Shown: positions 1 through 7,165 of the stretch, piece after piece
Position numbering within the stretch: the stretch's first letter is position 1
How the letters are laid out: each line of letters starts with the position of its first letter
NCBI GenBank assembly: GCA_017454565.1
Contig: JAFTCS010000194.1
Location: forward strand, 1-11,478
Length of the DNA stretch: 11,478 bases
From: Clostridia bacterium
Lineage (GTDB): Bacteria; Bacillota; Clostridia; Oscillospirales; Acutalibacteraceae
Reading direction: 5' to 3'
Made by a program: the position numbers and the translations under genes
Notes under the pieces: model-generated
Database searches by the model: none
What the model was told of the DNA's origin: nothing
Seen by the model: the letters and a program-made list of their open reading frames with translations, nothing else

Positions 1-18
1 CCATAGAAAGGAAAAGCT

Positions 19-1092
19 ATGGTTGAAAGAGTACAGGTTTTTGAGGATAAGTATGAGGAGCTTTCGCAAAAGCTTTGCGATCCGGGTGTGGTGAGCGATC
101 CCGAAAAGTACGCTCATTGCATGAAAGAGTACAGGGCCGTAGAGCCGCTGGCTCTGAAATACCGTGAATATAAAAAGGCAGTTTCCGGTCTTAGTGAAGC
201 AAGAGAACTGCTTGAGGACAGCTCTTCCGACATGGAAATGAGGGAACTGCTGGAGGAGGAAATATCCGCTCTTGAAGCGGGTATACCCGTATTGGAGGAA
301 GAACTTAAAATCCTGCTGCTGCCTAAGGATCCTAATGATGACCGCAATGTCATAATGGAGATAAGGGGAGGAGCAGGCGGAGAAGAAGCTGCACTTTTTG
401 CGGCTGTGCTTTTCAGGATGTACAGCATGTATGCTGTCAGAAGGGGCTATAAGCTTGAAGTGATGAATGCGTCTGATACGGAATTGGGCGGATATAAGGA
501 GATAAGCTTTATGATAAGCGGCGAGGGCGCCTATTCCAGACTTAAATTCGAGAGCGGTGTCCATAGGGTGCAGCGTGTTCCGGAGACAGAGACACAGGGC
601 AGGATACACACCTCAACCGTGACTGTGGCGGTGCTGCCCGAAGCCGAAGATGTGGAGGTGAATATCGACCCCACAGAACTGAAAATAGATACCTTCCGTT
701 CCAGCGGTGCAGGCGGTCAGCATATAAACAAGACGGAATCGGCTATCAGGATAACCCATATCCCTACGGGATTGGTAGTAGAGTGTCAGGACGAGAGGAG
801 CCAGTACAAAAACAAGGATAAGGCTATGAAGGTGCTCAGATCAAGGCTGCTTGACGCGGAACGTGAAAGGCAGCACAGCGAGGTGGCAGCTAAACGTCAC
901 GATCAGGTGGGTACAGGCGACAGGAGTGAGCGCATAAGGACATACAATTATCCTCAGGGAAGAGTAACGGATCACAGGATAGGCCTTACCCTGTACAAGA
1001 TAGACGATATACTCAACGGCTCTCTTGATGAGCTGATAGATCCCCTGATAACGGCGGCTCGTTCGGCTCAGCTTGAAGCTCAGGGAGACTGA
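19..1092 (+). CDS. prfA: Peptide chain release factor 1 (RF1)
   Basis: Class I release factor that reads UAA and UAG in the ribosomal A site and triggers hydrolysis of peptidyl-tRNA. The 357-residue product has the usual RF1 length. The codon-recognition tripeptide is PET at residues 188-190, matching the RF1 PxT motif and not the SPF of RF2. The catalytic GGQ is at residues 232-234 in the context SGAGGQHINKTESA. An N-terminal helical region (about 1-100) and the basic C-terminal part (RSERIRTYNYPQGRVTDHR) are also typical. The ATG at 19 follows an AGAAAGGA Shine-Dalgarno at about 5-12. The gene ends at a clear terminator. prmC, the methyltransferase for the GGQ glutamine that often adjoins prfA, is not downstream and could lie upstream of the window. 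Confidence 0.98.
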   Translation: MVERVQVFEDKYEELSQKLCDPGVVSDPEKYAHCMKEYRAVEPLALKYREYKKAVSGLSEARELLEDSSSDMEMRELLEEEISALEAGIPVLEEELKILLLPKDPNDDRNVIMEIRGGAGGEEAALFAAVLFRMYSMYAVRRGYKLEVMNASDTELGGYKEISFMISGEGAYSRLKFESGVHRVQRVPETETQGRIHTSTVTVAVLPEAEDVEVNIDPTELKIDTFRSSGAGGQHINKTESAIRITHIPTGLVVECQDERSQYKNKDKAMKVLRSRLLDAERERQHSEVAAKRHDQVGTGDRSERIRTYNYPQGRVTDHRIGLTLYKIDDILNGSLDELIDPLITAARSAQLEAQGD

Positions 1093-1104
1093 AATAATTT
1101 TCTG

Positions 1105-1136
1105 ATCCCTGACATCTTTTGATGCAGGGATTTTTT
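1105..1136 (+). terminator. Rho-independent terminator after prfA
   Basis: ATCCCTG (1105-1111) pairs with CAGGGAT (1125-1131), and CAT/ATG extends the stem around one bulged A at 1112, with loop CTTTTG. The stem runs directly into six T residues (1131-1136). It lies 13 bases after the prfA stop and separates prfA from the next promoter. Confidence 0.88.
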
Positions 1137-1149
1137 AAAAAATATCTTG

Positions 1150-1183
1150 CGGTCACTTAAATGTCACTTTAGGCGCCTATAAT
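1150..1183 (+). promoter_or_regulatory. Response-regulator-type promoter: 11-bp direct repeat plus -10
   Basis: CGGTCAC (1150-1156), TTAA, then ATGTCAC (1161-1167) form two 7-base half-sites separated by four A/T bases. A perfect -10 TATAAT (1178-1183) begins 10 bases later. No good -35 lies at the normal distance. This is the layout of the E. coli pho box (CTGTCAY, four A/T, CTGTCAY, then 10 bp to the -10); each half-site has one mismatch. The repeat-for-minus-35 arrangement is seen directly; an OmpR/PhoB-family activator is inferred. The spacer also holds the perfect palindrome TAGGCGCCTA (1170-1179), which overlaps the -10. Transcription should start near 1190. Confidence 0.62.
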
Positions 1184-1245
1184 AACGTCAGAATAAAGAT
1201 AAAACACAACAGATGTTTGGTATATGAGGAACGGAGGAACCGGGT

Positions 1246-2334
1246 ATGGCTATAAAAATGAAGTATAAGCCCCAGAAAATGGTCAAGTTAAAGGTCTTTT
1301 TTTCAATAGTTATCGCTGTATTTCTTTTGGTGCAGATAGGCTCACTGTCAAGCATTGTGAAGGCAATAACGGTGGACTACAGGAAGATCACCCTTGCGGA
1401 TATGGATAACCTGAAGGACGGCGAGCTTGTGCAGGGTATCATCAGCGGAAGCGACGCTATTCTGAAATATCAGGATCAGACAGGCTCCGGCACAATTGTA
1501 GATTGCCTTGGTGTCATGACCGAGAACAGAAAGGTTATAGCTGTGGTGGCAAATCCTAATATCGCACCTGAAGCTGCAAGTCAGATGGCCAATTTCAGTG
1601 TCGGCGGAGATAATTCTCTTATGTTCAGAGGCAAGGTCGGCAAGCTTACTTTTACCTACCGTGACAGCCTTATGCTGAATATGACGCTTCACAACACATA
1701 CTACCAGTATCAGCTTAATTCTAACGATGTGACGTGGATGGCAATATCTCTCGTAGACAACGACAGCGCAAGATGGACGGCACTGCTTATTGCAAGTATT
1801 CTTGGCATGATCGCTCTGCTTGCGATACTGTGGTTCCTGCTCAGGAAGTCAATAAATAATATAATCTATGGTCTTTTGGTGCAGAAAGGCGTACTTGAGC
1901 CGGAAATCAAGATCACAAAGGACGATATCAACCTTGAAAATATGGATCCATACCAAAGCAATGATAATGATATGGACAGCTTCTATGTGAATACGGATTT
2001 TGAAACAGGCTCAGTCGAAAACGGCTACAAATTCTCACCAGATCAGTCGGAACTGGATTCGATAAAGATGGATACTGCCAACATGAACTATAAGAATCAG
2101 GACAGTCCAAAAGACAACAATGACAACCCCGTAAGGAATTTTCTTGCCAGCAACAGTTTCATTGCTTCATCGGGTGTTTTCGGTCTGGTTGGCCATGATA
2201 TGGAAAAGGCAAATCAGAAACCGGAGGAAATTGAATTCTACCAGAGCGGCGTGAACGAGGACGGAAACTTCTTTGTTGACCGCGGTTCGGACACAAAGGA
2301 GGATATTGACGGCGAGCAGATACACAAATATTGA
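1246..2334 (+). CDS. Unknown bitopic membrane protein with long acidic cytoplasmic tail
   Basis: I do not recognise this 362-residue protein. It has a basic N-terminus (residues 1-16), a first membrane helix at about 17-38, a soluble region of about 140 residues (39-176), a second helix at about 179-199 followed by RKS, and a 160-residue tail rich in Asp, Asn and Ser that looks disordered. By the positive-inside rule the N-terminus and tail are cytoplasmic and the middle domain is outside. No catalytic motif, cysteine pair pattern or lipobox is visible. The ATG at 1246 follows GGAGG at 1233-1237 with an 8-base gap. It is the first gene behind the repeat-containing promoter, and the next gene starts 27 bases after its stop. 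A sensor, adaptor or envelope scaffold role is possible but unproven. Confidence 0.85.
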   Translation: MAIKMKYKPQKMVKLKVFFSIVIAVFLLVQIGSLSSIVKAITVDYRKITLADMDNLKDGELVQGIISGSDAILKYQDQTGSGTIVDCLGVMTENRKVIAVVANPNIAPEAASQMANFSVGGDNSLMFRGKVGKLTFTYRDSLMLNMTLHNTYYQYQLNSNDVTWMAISLVDNDSARWTALLIASILGMIALLAILWFLLRKSINNIIYGLLVQKGVLEPEIKITKDDINLENMDPYQSNDNDMDSFYVNTDFETGSVENGYKFSPDQSELDSIKMDTANMNYKNQDSPKDNNDNPVRNFLASNSFIASSGVFGLVGHDMEKANQKPEEIEFYQSGVNEDGNFFVDRGSDTKEDIDGEQIHKY

Positions 2335-2361
2335 TGTGTTTTGTCAGAAAGGATGTCAGAA

Positions 2362-3192
2362 ATGAAGATTATCAGGTACAGACCAATAAGACTTCCGTGG
2401 TTAAGGGCGATCGTGTGCGGAATTATCCTCTATTTTATGGTATCCTCTGTGTCAAACGTATTTGTTCTCATAAATAAGAATATCAATTATCCTTACCGCG
2501 AGGTGGAGCCGGAAAAGCTTTACTTCATATACGAAAATGAAAAGATAGTGAGCTCTGCCGAAAAAGAGCATGTGGTTCTCTTTTATGAAGAAGAAATCGT
2601 TTATAACATGTGGATACACATGCTGGTGCTCACACCGGAAAAAAAGCTGGTGTACATTATGGGCAGCGGTGAAGAAATGGGCGATTACTATTCCTTTGAA
2701 CTGATGATGACAAAAGGCACCTATAACAGCTGCTCCTTTGCGGGTACGGTCCGGGGTCTGGATAAAGAGACAAAACAGAAGCTTGAGAGCCATATAACCA
2801 AGGAACTGCTTGATAAGTACGGTGTTACATCCGAAAATCTTTCGGATGTGTATATAAGGATGGAAATGAGTGACGACAAGCCGGAGATGTCGGATATTGT
2901 TCCGCACATAATTTTAAGCGTGATGTATTTGGTTCTGCTCTGCGTTGCTCTCTGGCCTTTCCTGCGCAACAGGATATACCATTCCCGCGTGAAAAACGGA
3001 AAGATGGAAATGGATCCGCTTGAGATAAAGGAGGAGGGACTGGATTATCACCCGAGTAAGCTTTACCATGAAAAAAGCGATGACTTATGGCTGACTGACA
3101 CCAGCGGTCTTGACAAAGACCGGAATGACGGTTATTATAATAACATAAATACGAATGATAATGACGGTGGCAACGGCGATGCAAATAATTGA
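2362..3192 (+). CDS. Unknown bitopic membrane protein, partner of the preceding gene
   Basis: Not recognised. From ATG 2362 the product is 276 residues. I chose this start because AGAAAGGA (2346-2353) lies 8 bases upstream; the in-frame ATG 2353 overlaps that Shine-Dalgarno and TTG 2341 has none. The protein has a basic N-terminus, a membrane helix at about 16-37, an external region at about 38-180, a second helix at about 183-201, then a cytoplasmic tail ending in a Asp/Asn/Gly-rich stretch. This is the same plan as the upstream gene, only smaller. Both external parts contain an F-x-G-x-V segment (FRGKVGKL above, FAGTVRGL here), so distant paralogy is plausible but not shown. The tight spacing suggests one operon and perhaps a heteromeric complex. 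No enzyme motif is seen. Confidence 0.82.
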   Translation: MKIIRYRPIRLPWLRAIVCGIILYFMVSSVSNVFVLINKNINYPYREVEPEKLYFIYENEKIVSSAEKEHVVLFYEEEIVYNMWIHMLVLTPEKKLVYIMGSGEEMGDYYSFELMMTKGTYNSCSFAGTVRGLDKETKQKLESHITKELLDKYGVTSENLSDVYIRMEMSDDKPEMSDIVPHIILSVMYLVLLCVALWPFLRNRIYHSRVKNGKMEMDPLEIKEEGLDYHPSKLYHEKSDDLWLTDTSGLDKDRNDGYYNNINTNDNDGGNGDANN

Positions 3193-3212
3193 ACCGGGCA
3201 TTATCTGAAAAT

Positions 3213-3248
3213 ACGCTGCAGGCCCTTGGGGTTTGCAGCAGCTTTTGT
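3213..3248 (+). terminator. Possible terminator after the membrane-protein pair
   Basis: GCTGCA (3215-3220) pairs with TGCAGC (3234-3239), and CCC/GGG can pair inside the loop. The stem is followed by AGCTTTTGTTA, a broken T-run starting three bases after the stem. It lies 22 bases past the stop of the second membrane gene. The imperfect T-run makes it a moderate candidate only. Confidence 0.45.
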
Positions 3249-3292
3249 TATATTCGGGAGTCGGAATGGTACATGAAAGACTGTCTTGTACC
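3226..3292 (+). promoter_or_regulatory. Weak promoter candidate and inverted repeat before sua5
   Basis: TTGGGG (3226-3231) and TATATT (3249-3254) are 17 bases apart and could give a weak sigma-A promoter, partly inside the preceding hairpin. Just downstream, GGTACA (3268-3273) and TGTACC (3287-3292) form a dyad with inner AGAC/GTCT pairing, in what would be the sua5 leader. No known operator matches; both parts are tentative. Confidence 0.25.
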
Positions 3293-3320
3293 TGTGTATC
3301 CGGAAAAAGGAAAGATAAAA

Positions 3321-4328
3321 ATGAAAACATTGATGCTGAGTGTAAACGAAATAGAAAAGGCCGCAGAGATCATCCGCGGCGGCGGTCTGGTGGCAATGCC
3401 TACGGAAACGGTATACGGTCTGGCAGCGGATGCCTATAACGGCAGCGCTGTGGCAAATATTTTCAAGGCAAAGGGCCGCCCGATGGATAATCCCCTCATA
3501 GTGCATATTGCCGAGATTTCACAGATCTTCGGACTTGTACGGGAGTTTCCCGAAAAGGCAAGGGTGCTGGCTGACAGATTCTGGCCGGGACCTCTTACCA
3601 TGATACTGCCGAAATCCGAACGCATACCCGATGAAGTGAGCGCCGGTCTTGATACCGTAGCTGTCCGCTGTCCGTCGGATGTAAATGCCCGCAGGCTTAT
3701 AAGCCTTTCTTCGCCGTTGGCAGCGCCCTCGGCTAATCTTTCTGGCAGTCCCAGTCCCACCAGCGCAAGACACGTTTTTGACGATATGAACGGCAGGATA
3801 GACGCCATAATTGACGGCGGAGAATGCAACGTGGGTGTGGAATCCACGGTTATAACCCTTGCATCCGACCCGCCGAGGCTTTTGAGACCGGGCGGTATTA
3901 CTCTTGAACAGCTCAGGGATGCCATTGGGGAGGTCGTGCTGGACGATGCTGTGCTCAATCCGCTGAAAAGCGGGGAAAAGGCCGCAAGCCCGGGCATGAA
4001 GTACAAGCACTACGCCCCTCAGGCCGAGCTTGTGCTGCTGAGGGGCAGCGAAGAACGCTTCCTCTCCTTTGTAAACAGCCGCAAGGACGGCAGGACTGCG
4101 GTTCTCTGCTATGACGAGGATATCCCCGGTCTGAAGCTGCCGTTTATCCCGCTGGGAAAGGCTGCCGATTACGAGGTGCAGGCAAACAGACTGTTTTCCG
4201 CTCTGCGTGAGGCTGACGACAAGGGCTTCGAGAGGGTATACGCTCACTGCCCTCATACAGACGGAGTGGGTCTTGCCGTTTACAACAGGATGATACGAGC
4301 TGCCGGTTTTAAGGTCATAGACCTTTGA
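3321..4328 (+). CDS. sua5: Threonylcarbamoyl-AMP synthase, Sua5 type
   Basis: Makes L-threonylcarbamoyl adenylate from threonine, bicarbonate and ATP, the first step of t6A formation at position 37 of ANN-decoding tRNAs; the TsaBD(E) complex uses the product. From ATG 3321 the product is 335 residues, the length of the two-domain Sua5/YwlC form. The YrdC-like domain covers about 1-205, with PTETVYGLAADA, the KGR motif (51-53) and SAN (137-139). The linker SPGMKYKHYAP (223-233) and a C-terminal Sua5 domain follow. The start is set by AAAGGA about 9 bases upstream and by homology: the frame stays open for 44 codons upstream, but that extension is unlike the family. In B. subtilis the orthologue ywlC also lies near prfA, so the pairing here looks ancestral, with the membrane cassette between them. 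Confidence 0.95.
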   Translation: MKTLMLSVNEIEKAAEIIRGGGLVAMPTETVYGLAADAYNGSAVANIFKAKGRPMDNPLIVHIAEISQIFGLVREFPEKARVLADRFWPGPLTMILPKSERIPDEVSAGLDTVAVRCPSDVNARRLISLSSPLAAPSANLSGSPSPTSARHVFDDMNGRIDAIIDGGECNVGVESTVITLASDPPRLLRPGGITLEQLRDAIGEVVLDDAVLNPLKSGEKAASPGMKYKHYAPQAELVLLRGSEERFLSFVNSRKDGRTAVLCYDEDIPGLKLPFIPLGKAADYEVQANRLFSALREADDKGFERVYAHCPHTDGVGLAVYNRMIRAAGFKVIDL

Positions 4329-4370
4329 TAAGGGCGGCTTTCCGTTCAGATAATCATAAGGGGTCGTTTT

Positions 4371-4979
4371 ATGAAGAGCATAGTAGTGGGTCTTACCGGA
4401 CAGACGGGCGCCGGGAAGAGTACGGTCGCGTCTTTTGCGGAAGCTATGGGCTGCCGTATAGTAAACTGCGATACTGTGGCAAGAGAAGCTCTTTCTCCCG
4501 GTTCGGATTGCCTGAAAAGGGTTGCAGAGCTTTTCGGAAGTGATATAATAGATGATATGGGCTGCTGCAGGAGGACTCTGCTTGCTGAAAGAGCTTTTGC
4601 CGACAAGGAAAAGACGGAGCTTCTGAACAGCGTCACTCATCCCTGGATAATTCGCCGCTCACAGGAATATATTGAACAGTACAGTATTGATTTTGACGGC
4701 ATGGTGATACTTGATGCACCGCTGCTCTATGAAAGCGGAGGAGATGCTCTGTGCGTCAGGGTCATTGCGGTCACTGCTCCGATAGACGTGAGGCTTGCAA
4801 GAATAATGAATCGTGACGGTATAAGCCGTGAGCATGCCATGCTCAGGATAAATGCCCAGAAGGACGACGAATACTATACATCAAAAGCGGATTATATTAT
4901 TGACGGCTCAAAAAGCCTTGACGAGGTGGAGGACAGTTTAAAAAAGATACTTGAAGCAATAAAGGCAAATGAGGTGTGA
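4371..4979 (+). CDS. coaE: Dephospho-CoA kinase
   Basis: Catalyses the last step of CoA synthesis, ATP-dependent phosphorylation of the 3'-hydroxyl of dephospho-CoA, in the cytoplasm. The 202-residue length fits the family. The N-terminus reads VVGLTGQTGAGKST, with a Walker A loop at residues 10-17. The family-typical NCDTVARE follows, then VTHPWI, ILDAPLLYESG and a late ADYIIDGS segment near the C-terminus. ATG 4371 follows AAGGGG (4358-4363) with a 7-base gap. The gene starts 42 bases after sua5 with no terminator or promoter between them, so they are probably co-transcribed. Its last codons carry the Shine-Dalgarno of the next gene. Confidence 0.95.
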   Translation: MKSIVVGLTGQTGAGKSTVASFAEAMGCRIVNCDTVAREALSPGSDCLKRVAELFGSDIIDDMGCCRRTLLAERAFADKEKTELLNSVTHPWIIRRSQEYIEQYSIDFDGMVILDAPLLYESGGDALCVRVIAVTAPIDVRLARIMNRDGISREHAMLRINAQKDDEYYTSKADYIIDGSKSLDEVEDSLKKILEAIKANEV

Positions 4980-4980
4980 A

Positions 4981-5556
4981 ATGAAAAAAATAACATTTAA
5001 AACCGTAACGGTGCTTGTTATAACTTTGGCTGTTGTGGTGGGATTGGCTTTCATGCTGCGCGGACTGAATCAGAAGGTCACAAGGGAGTCCTTTCCGCTG
5101 AAGTATGATGAAATTGTCGAAGCCGCTTCGCAGAAATACGGCGTAGACAAGGCACTTATTTTCGCCGTGATAAAAACAGAGAGTAATTTTGACCCGAATG
5201 CAAAGTCATCCGCAGGAGCCATAGGGCTGATGCAGATAATGGACAACACTTTTGAATGGATGCAGGCATATTATAAAGATGACGCATATACATTGGAGGA
5301 CCTTTATGATCCGGCGGTAAATATTGACTATGGTACAGAGGTGCTTTCGGTGCTCATAAAAAAATATGACGGCTGTGAGGATACCGCAGTAGCCGCATAT
5401 AACGGCGGTACAGGCAATGTTGACGAGTGGCTGAAAGATCCGCAGTATTCCGATGATGGCAAGACCCTGAAATACGTTCCGTTTTCAGAGACGGAGAATT
5501 ACCGCAAAAAGGTAGCCCGCAACAAGAGCATATACACACAGCTCTATTTTTCATAA
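4981..5556 (+). CDS. Membrane-anchored lytic transglycosylase (SLT domain)
   Basis: Predicted peptidoglycan lytic transglycosylase that would cleave the MurNAc-GlcNAc bond to form 1,6-anhydroMurNAc ends. The 191-residue product has a short basic N-terminus and one hydrophobic helix at about 8-26 without a clear cleavage site, so it is probably a signal anchor with the enzyme outside. The Slt/goose-lysozyme-like core runs from about 40 to the end: catalytic Glu67 in KTESNF, then GAIGLMQIM (about 79-87) and AAYNGG (about 138-143). The start at ATG 4981 is chosen because GAGGTG (4971-4976), inside the end of coaE, is its Shine-Dalgarno; one base separates the coaE stop from this ATG. The ATG at 4969 lacks such a site. 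The coupling means it is made together with coaE. Confidence 0.92.
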   Translation: MKKITFKTVTVLVITLAVVVGLAFMLRGLNQKVTRESFPLKYDEIVEAASQKYGVDKALIFAVIKTESNFDPNAKSSAGAIGLMQIMDNTFEWMQAYYKDDAYTLEDLYDPAVNIDYGTEVLSVLIKKYDGCEDTAVAAYNGGTGNVDEWLKDPQYSDDGKTLKYVPFSETENYRKKVARNKSIYTQLYFS

Positions 5557-5561
5557 AATAA

Positions 5562-5574
5562 GCGGTCAGACCGC
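5562..5574. repeat. Small perfect hairpin between transglycosylase and aminopeptidase genes
   Basis: GCGGT (5562-5566) and ACCGC (5570-5574) form a 5-bp stem with loop CAG. No T-run follows on the + strand, so it is not a convincing terminator for this direction. On the minus strand it is followed by TTATTTTA, but no minus-strand gene needs it. Confidence 0.35.
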
Positions 5575-5595
5575 AAAACGACAGGAGAGATAACC

Positions 5596-7020
5596 ATGAC
5601 AGAAGAGATCAGGGAAAAAAAGAAAGAAAAGACAGAGGCAGAACTGCTAAAGGAAAAGCTTCTCATCAATACAGAGAGCGGAGCAAAAACTCTTGCAAAA
5701 GATGAGATAGACAAGGCTGATGAGTTCTGTAAGGGCTATGTCGAATTTTTAGACAATGCCAAAACCGAGAGAGACGCAGTAGAATATACTTTAAAAGCCG
5801 CAATAGCTGCCGGCTTCACAGAGTATGACAAAGAAAAAAGCTATAAGCCCGGAGATAGAGTATATGTAAACAACAGGGGCAGAGCGCTGATGCTTTGCAT
5901 TATGGGTAAAGAGGGCACAAAAAACGGCATAAGGCTTGGTATTGCTCACATAGACTCGCCAAGACTTGATTTGAAGCCCAATCCTCTCTATGAGAGCAAC
6001 GACCTTGCATTGTTCAAGACACATTATTACGGCGGCATAAAAAAGTATCAGTGGCCCACTGTACCGCTTGCTCTTCACGGTGTTGTTGCCCTGAAGGACG
6101 GCACTGTTGTAAAGGTAAGGATCGGCGATGAGGAAAGCGAGCCTTGCTTTGTTGTTACCGATCTGCTGCCCCATCTTGCAGTGGATCAGATGTCAAAGGC
6201 AATGACCAAGGCATTCAACGGCGAGCTGCTCAACGTGCTCATTGGCAGCAGACCCTTCCGTACAGACGATGAAAGCGAGTCCGTAAAGCTAAACATTATG
6301 AACATACTTTATGAAAAATACGGCTTTACCGAGGCTGATTTCGTTTCCGCAGAGCTTACGATGGTTCCTGCCGGCAAGGCAAGGGATGTGGGTTTTGACA
6401 GGAGCATGATCGGCGCTTACGGACATGATGACAAGGTGTGTGCATATCCTGCGGTAATGGCTGCTTTTGATACTGCCGTTCCCGAAAAAACGGTGATCTC
6501 CGTGCTCACAGACCGTGAGGAGATCGGAAGCGACGGCGCTACGGGCATGAAGTCAACATATATGGCTGATTTTATTGCTGATCTTGCCAAGGCTGACGGT
6601 ATGGAGCTTCGTCATGTGATGGCAAGGACCTCCTGCCTTTCCGCAGACGTGAACGCTGCTTTTGACCCGACATACGCTTCGGCTTATGAATCCGCAAACG
6701 CATGCTTTATCAATAACGGCGCAGTTATTACAAAGTACACAGGCAGCGGCGGCAAATACAGCACATCTGACGCTACGGCCGAATTTGTTGCAAAGATAAG
6801 GCGTATACTTGATGATAAGAAGGTCCTCTGGCAGACGGGCGAGCTTGGCAAGGTTGACGGCGGCGGCGGCGGAACTATCGCAAAGTTTGTTGCTAACCTG
6901 AATGCGGATGTTGTAGACCTTGGCGTTCCGGTGCTGTGCATGCACGCGCCATTCGAGATAGTCTCAAAGATCGATGTTTACGAGACCTACAGGGCGCTTT
7001 ACGAGTTCTATAATGCGTGA
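5596..7020 (+). CDS. apeA: M18 family aminopeptidase (clostridial aminopeptidase 1 type)
   Basis: Cytosolic zinc metallo-aminopeptidase that removes N-terminal residues from peptides. The 474-residue length fits the clostridial group; the eukaryotic-like M18 enzymes are similar in size. Likely ligands and catalytic residues are visible: His118 and Asp120 in GIAHIDSP, Asp278 in GHDDKVCAY, Glu308/Glu309 in DREEIGSDG and His450 in CMHAPFEI. GGGGGTIAKF precedes the last histidine, as is usual for the family. The N-terminus is a charged Lys/Glu-rich segment and there is no signal peptide. ATG 5596 follows AGGAGAGA (5583-5590). Substrate preference cannot be told from sequence; acidic or hydrophobic residues are both known in M18. 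No promoter is evident in the 39 bases upstream, so read-through from the coaE unit is likely. Confidence 0.94.
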   Translation: MTEEIREKKKEKTEAELLKEKLLINTESGAKTLAKDEIDKADEFCKGYVEFLDNAKTERDAVEYTLKAAIAAGFTEYDKEKSYKPGDRVYVNNRGRALMLCIMGKEGTKNGIRLGIAHIDSPRLDLKPNPLYESNDLALFKTHYYGGIKKYQWPTVPLALHGVVALKDGTVVKVRIGDEESEPCFVVTDLLPHLAVDQMSKAMTKAFNGELLNVLIGSRPFRTDDESESVKLNIMNILYEKYGFTEADFVSAELTMVPAGKARDVGFDRSMIGAYGHDDKVCAYPAVMAAFDTAVPEKTVISVLTDREEIGSDGATGMKSTYMADFIADLAKADGMELRHVMARTSCLSADVNAAFDPTYASAYESANACFINNGAVITKYTGSGGKYSTSDATAEFVAKIRRILDDKKVLWQTGELGKVDGGGGGTIAKFVANLNADVVDLGVPVLCMHAPFEIVSKIDVYETYRALYEFYNA

Positions 7021-7035
7021 GTGCTGAAATATATA

Positions 7036-7103
7036 AGCATGCTGTTTCCGGGGTGATATCATTCCAGGAAACAGACTCATGCTGAACATACTGACGCTTT
7101 TTT
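7036..7103 (+). terminator. Long near-perfect hairpin after apeA
   Basis: AGCATG (7036-7041) pairs with CATGCT (7078-7083), and CTGTTTCC (7042-7049) pairs with GGAAACAG (7067-7074) with three unpaired bases between. The inside, 7050-7065, is itself almost self-complementary around TGATATCA. The six-T run comes only at 7098-7103, 14 bases past the stem, so this is not a textbook terminator. It could still end the apeA transcript or act as an mRNA 3'-end stabiliser. Confidence 0.5.
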
Positions 7104-7117
7104 GGCAATGCCAAGAC

Positions 7118-7159
7118 TGTAAAGCAGAACACTTTACACGCAGCCGGCGCGTATATAAT
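7118..7159 (+). promoter_or_regulatory. Candidate promoter overlapped by a 21-bp dyad
   Basis: TGTAAAG (7118-7124) and CTTTACA (7132-7138) form a perfect dyad with a 7-base spacer. TTTACA (7133-7138), one base off the -35 consensus, lies inside the right arm, and TATAAT (7154-7159) follows after 15 bases, slightly short of optimal. A repressor bound to the dyad would cover the -35. I recognise no specific regulator for this motif. The first obvious gene downstream is murA, with its own better promoter in between. Confidence 0.38.
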
Positions 7160-7165
7160 AAAAAT

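Noticed and set aside
3189..3320. 44-codon upstream extension of sua5 from TTG 3189
   Set aside because: No Shine-Dalgarno, it overlaps the previous stop, passes through a hairpin, and the residues do not resemble Sua5. ATG 3321 has a good ribosome site and fits the family start.
3519..4640. 373-codon open frame on the minus strand
   Set aside because: It lies opposite sua5 and coaE, whose identity is certain, and its translation is Cys/His/Arg-rich with no family motifs. It is a codon-bias shadow.
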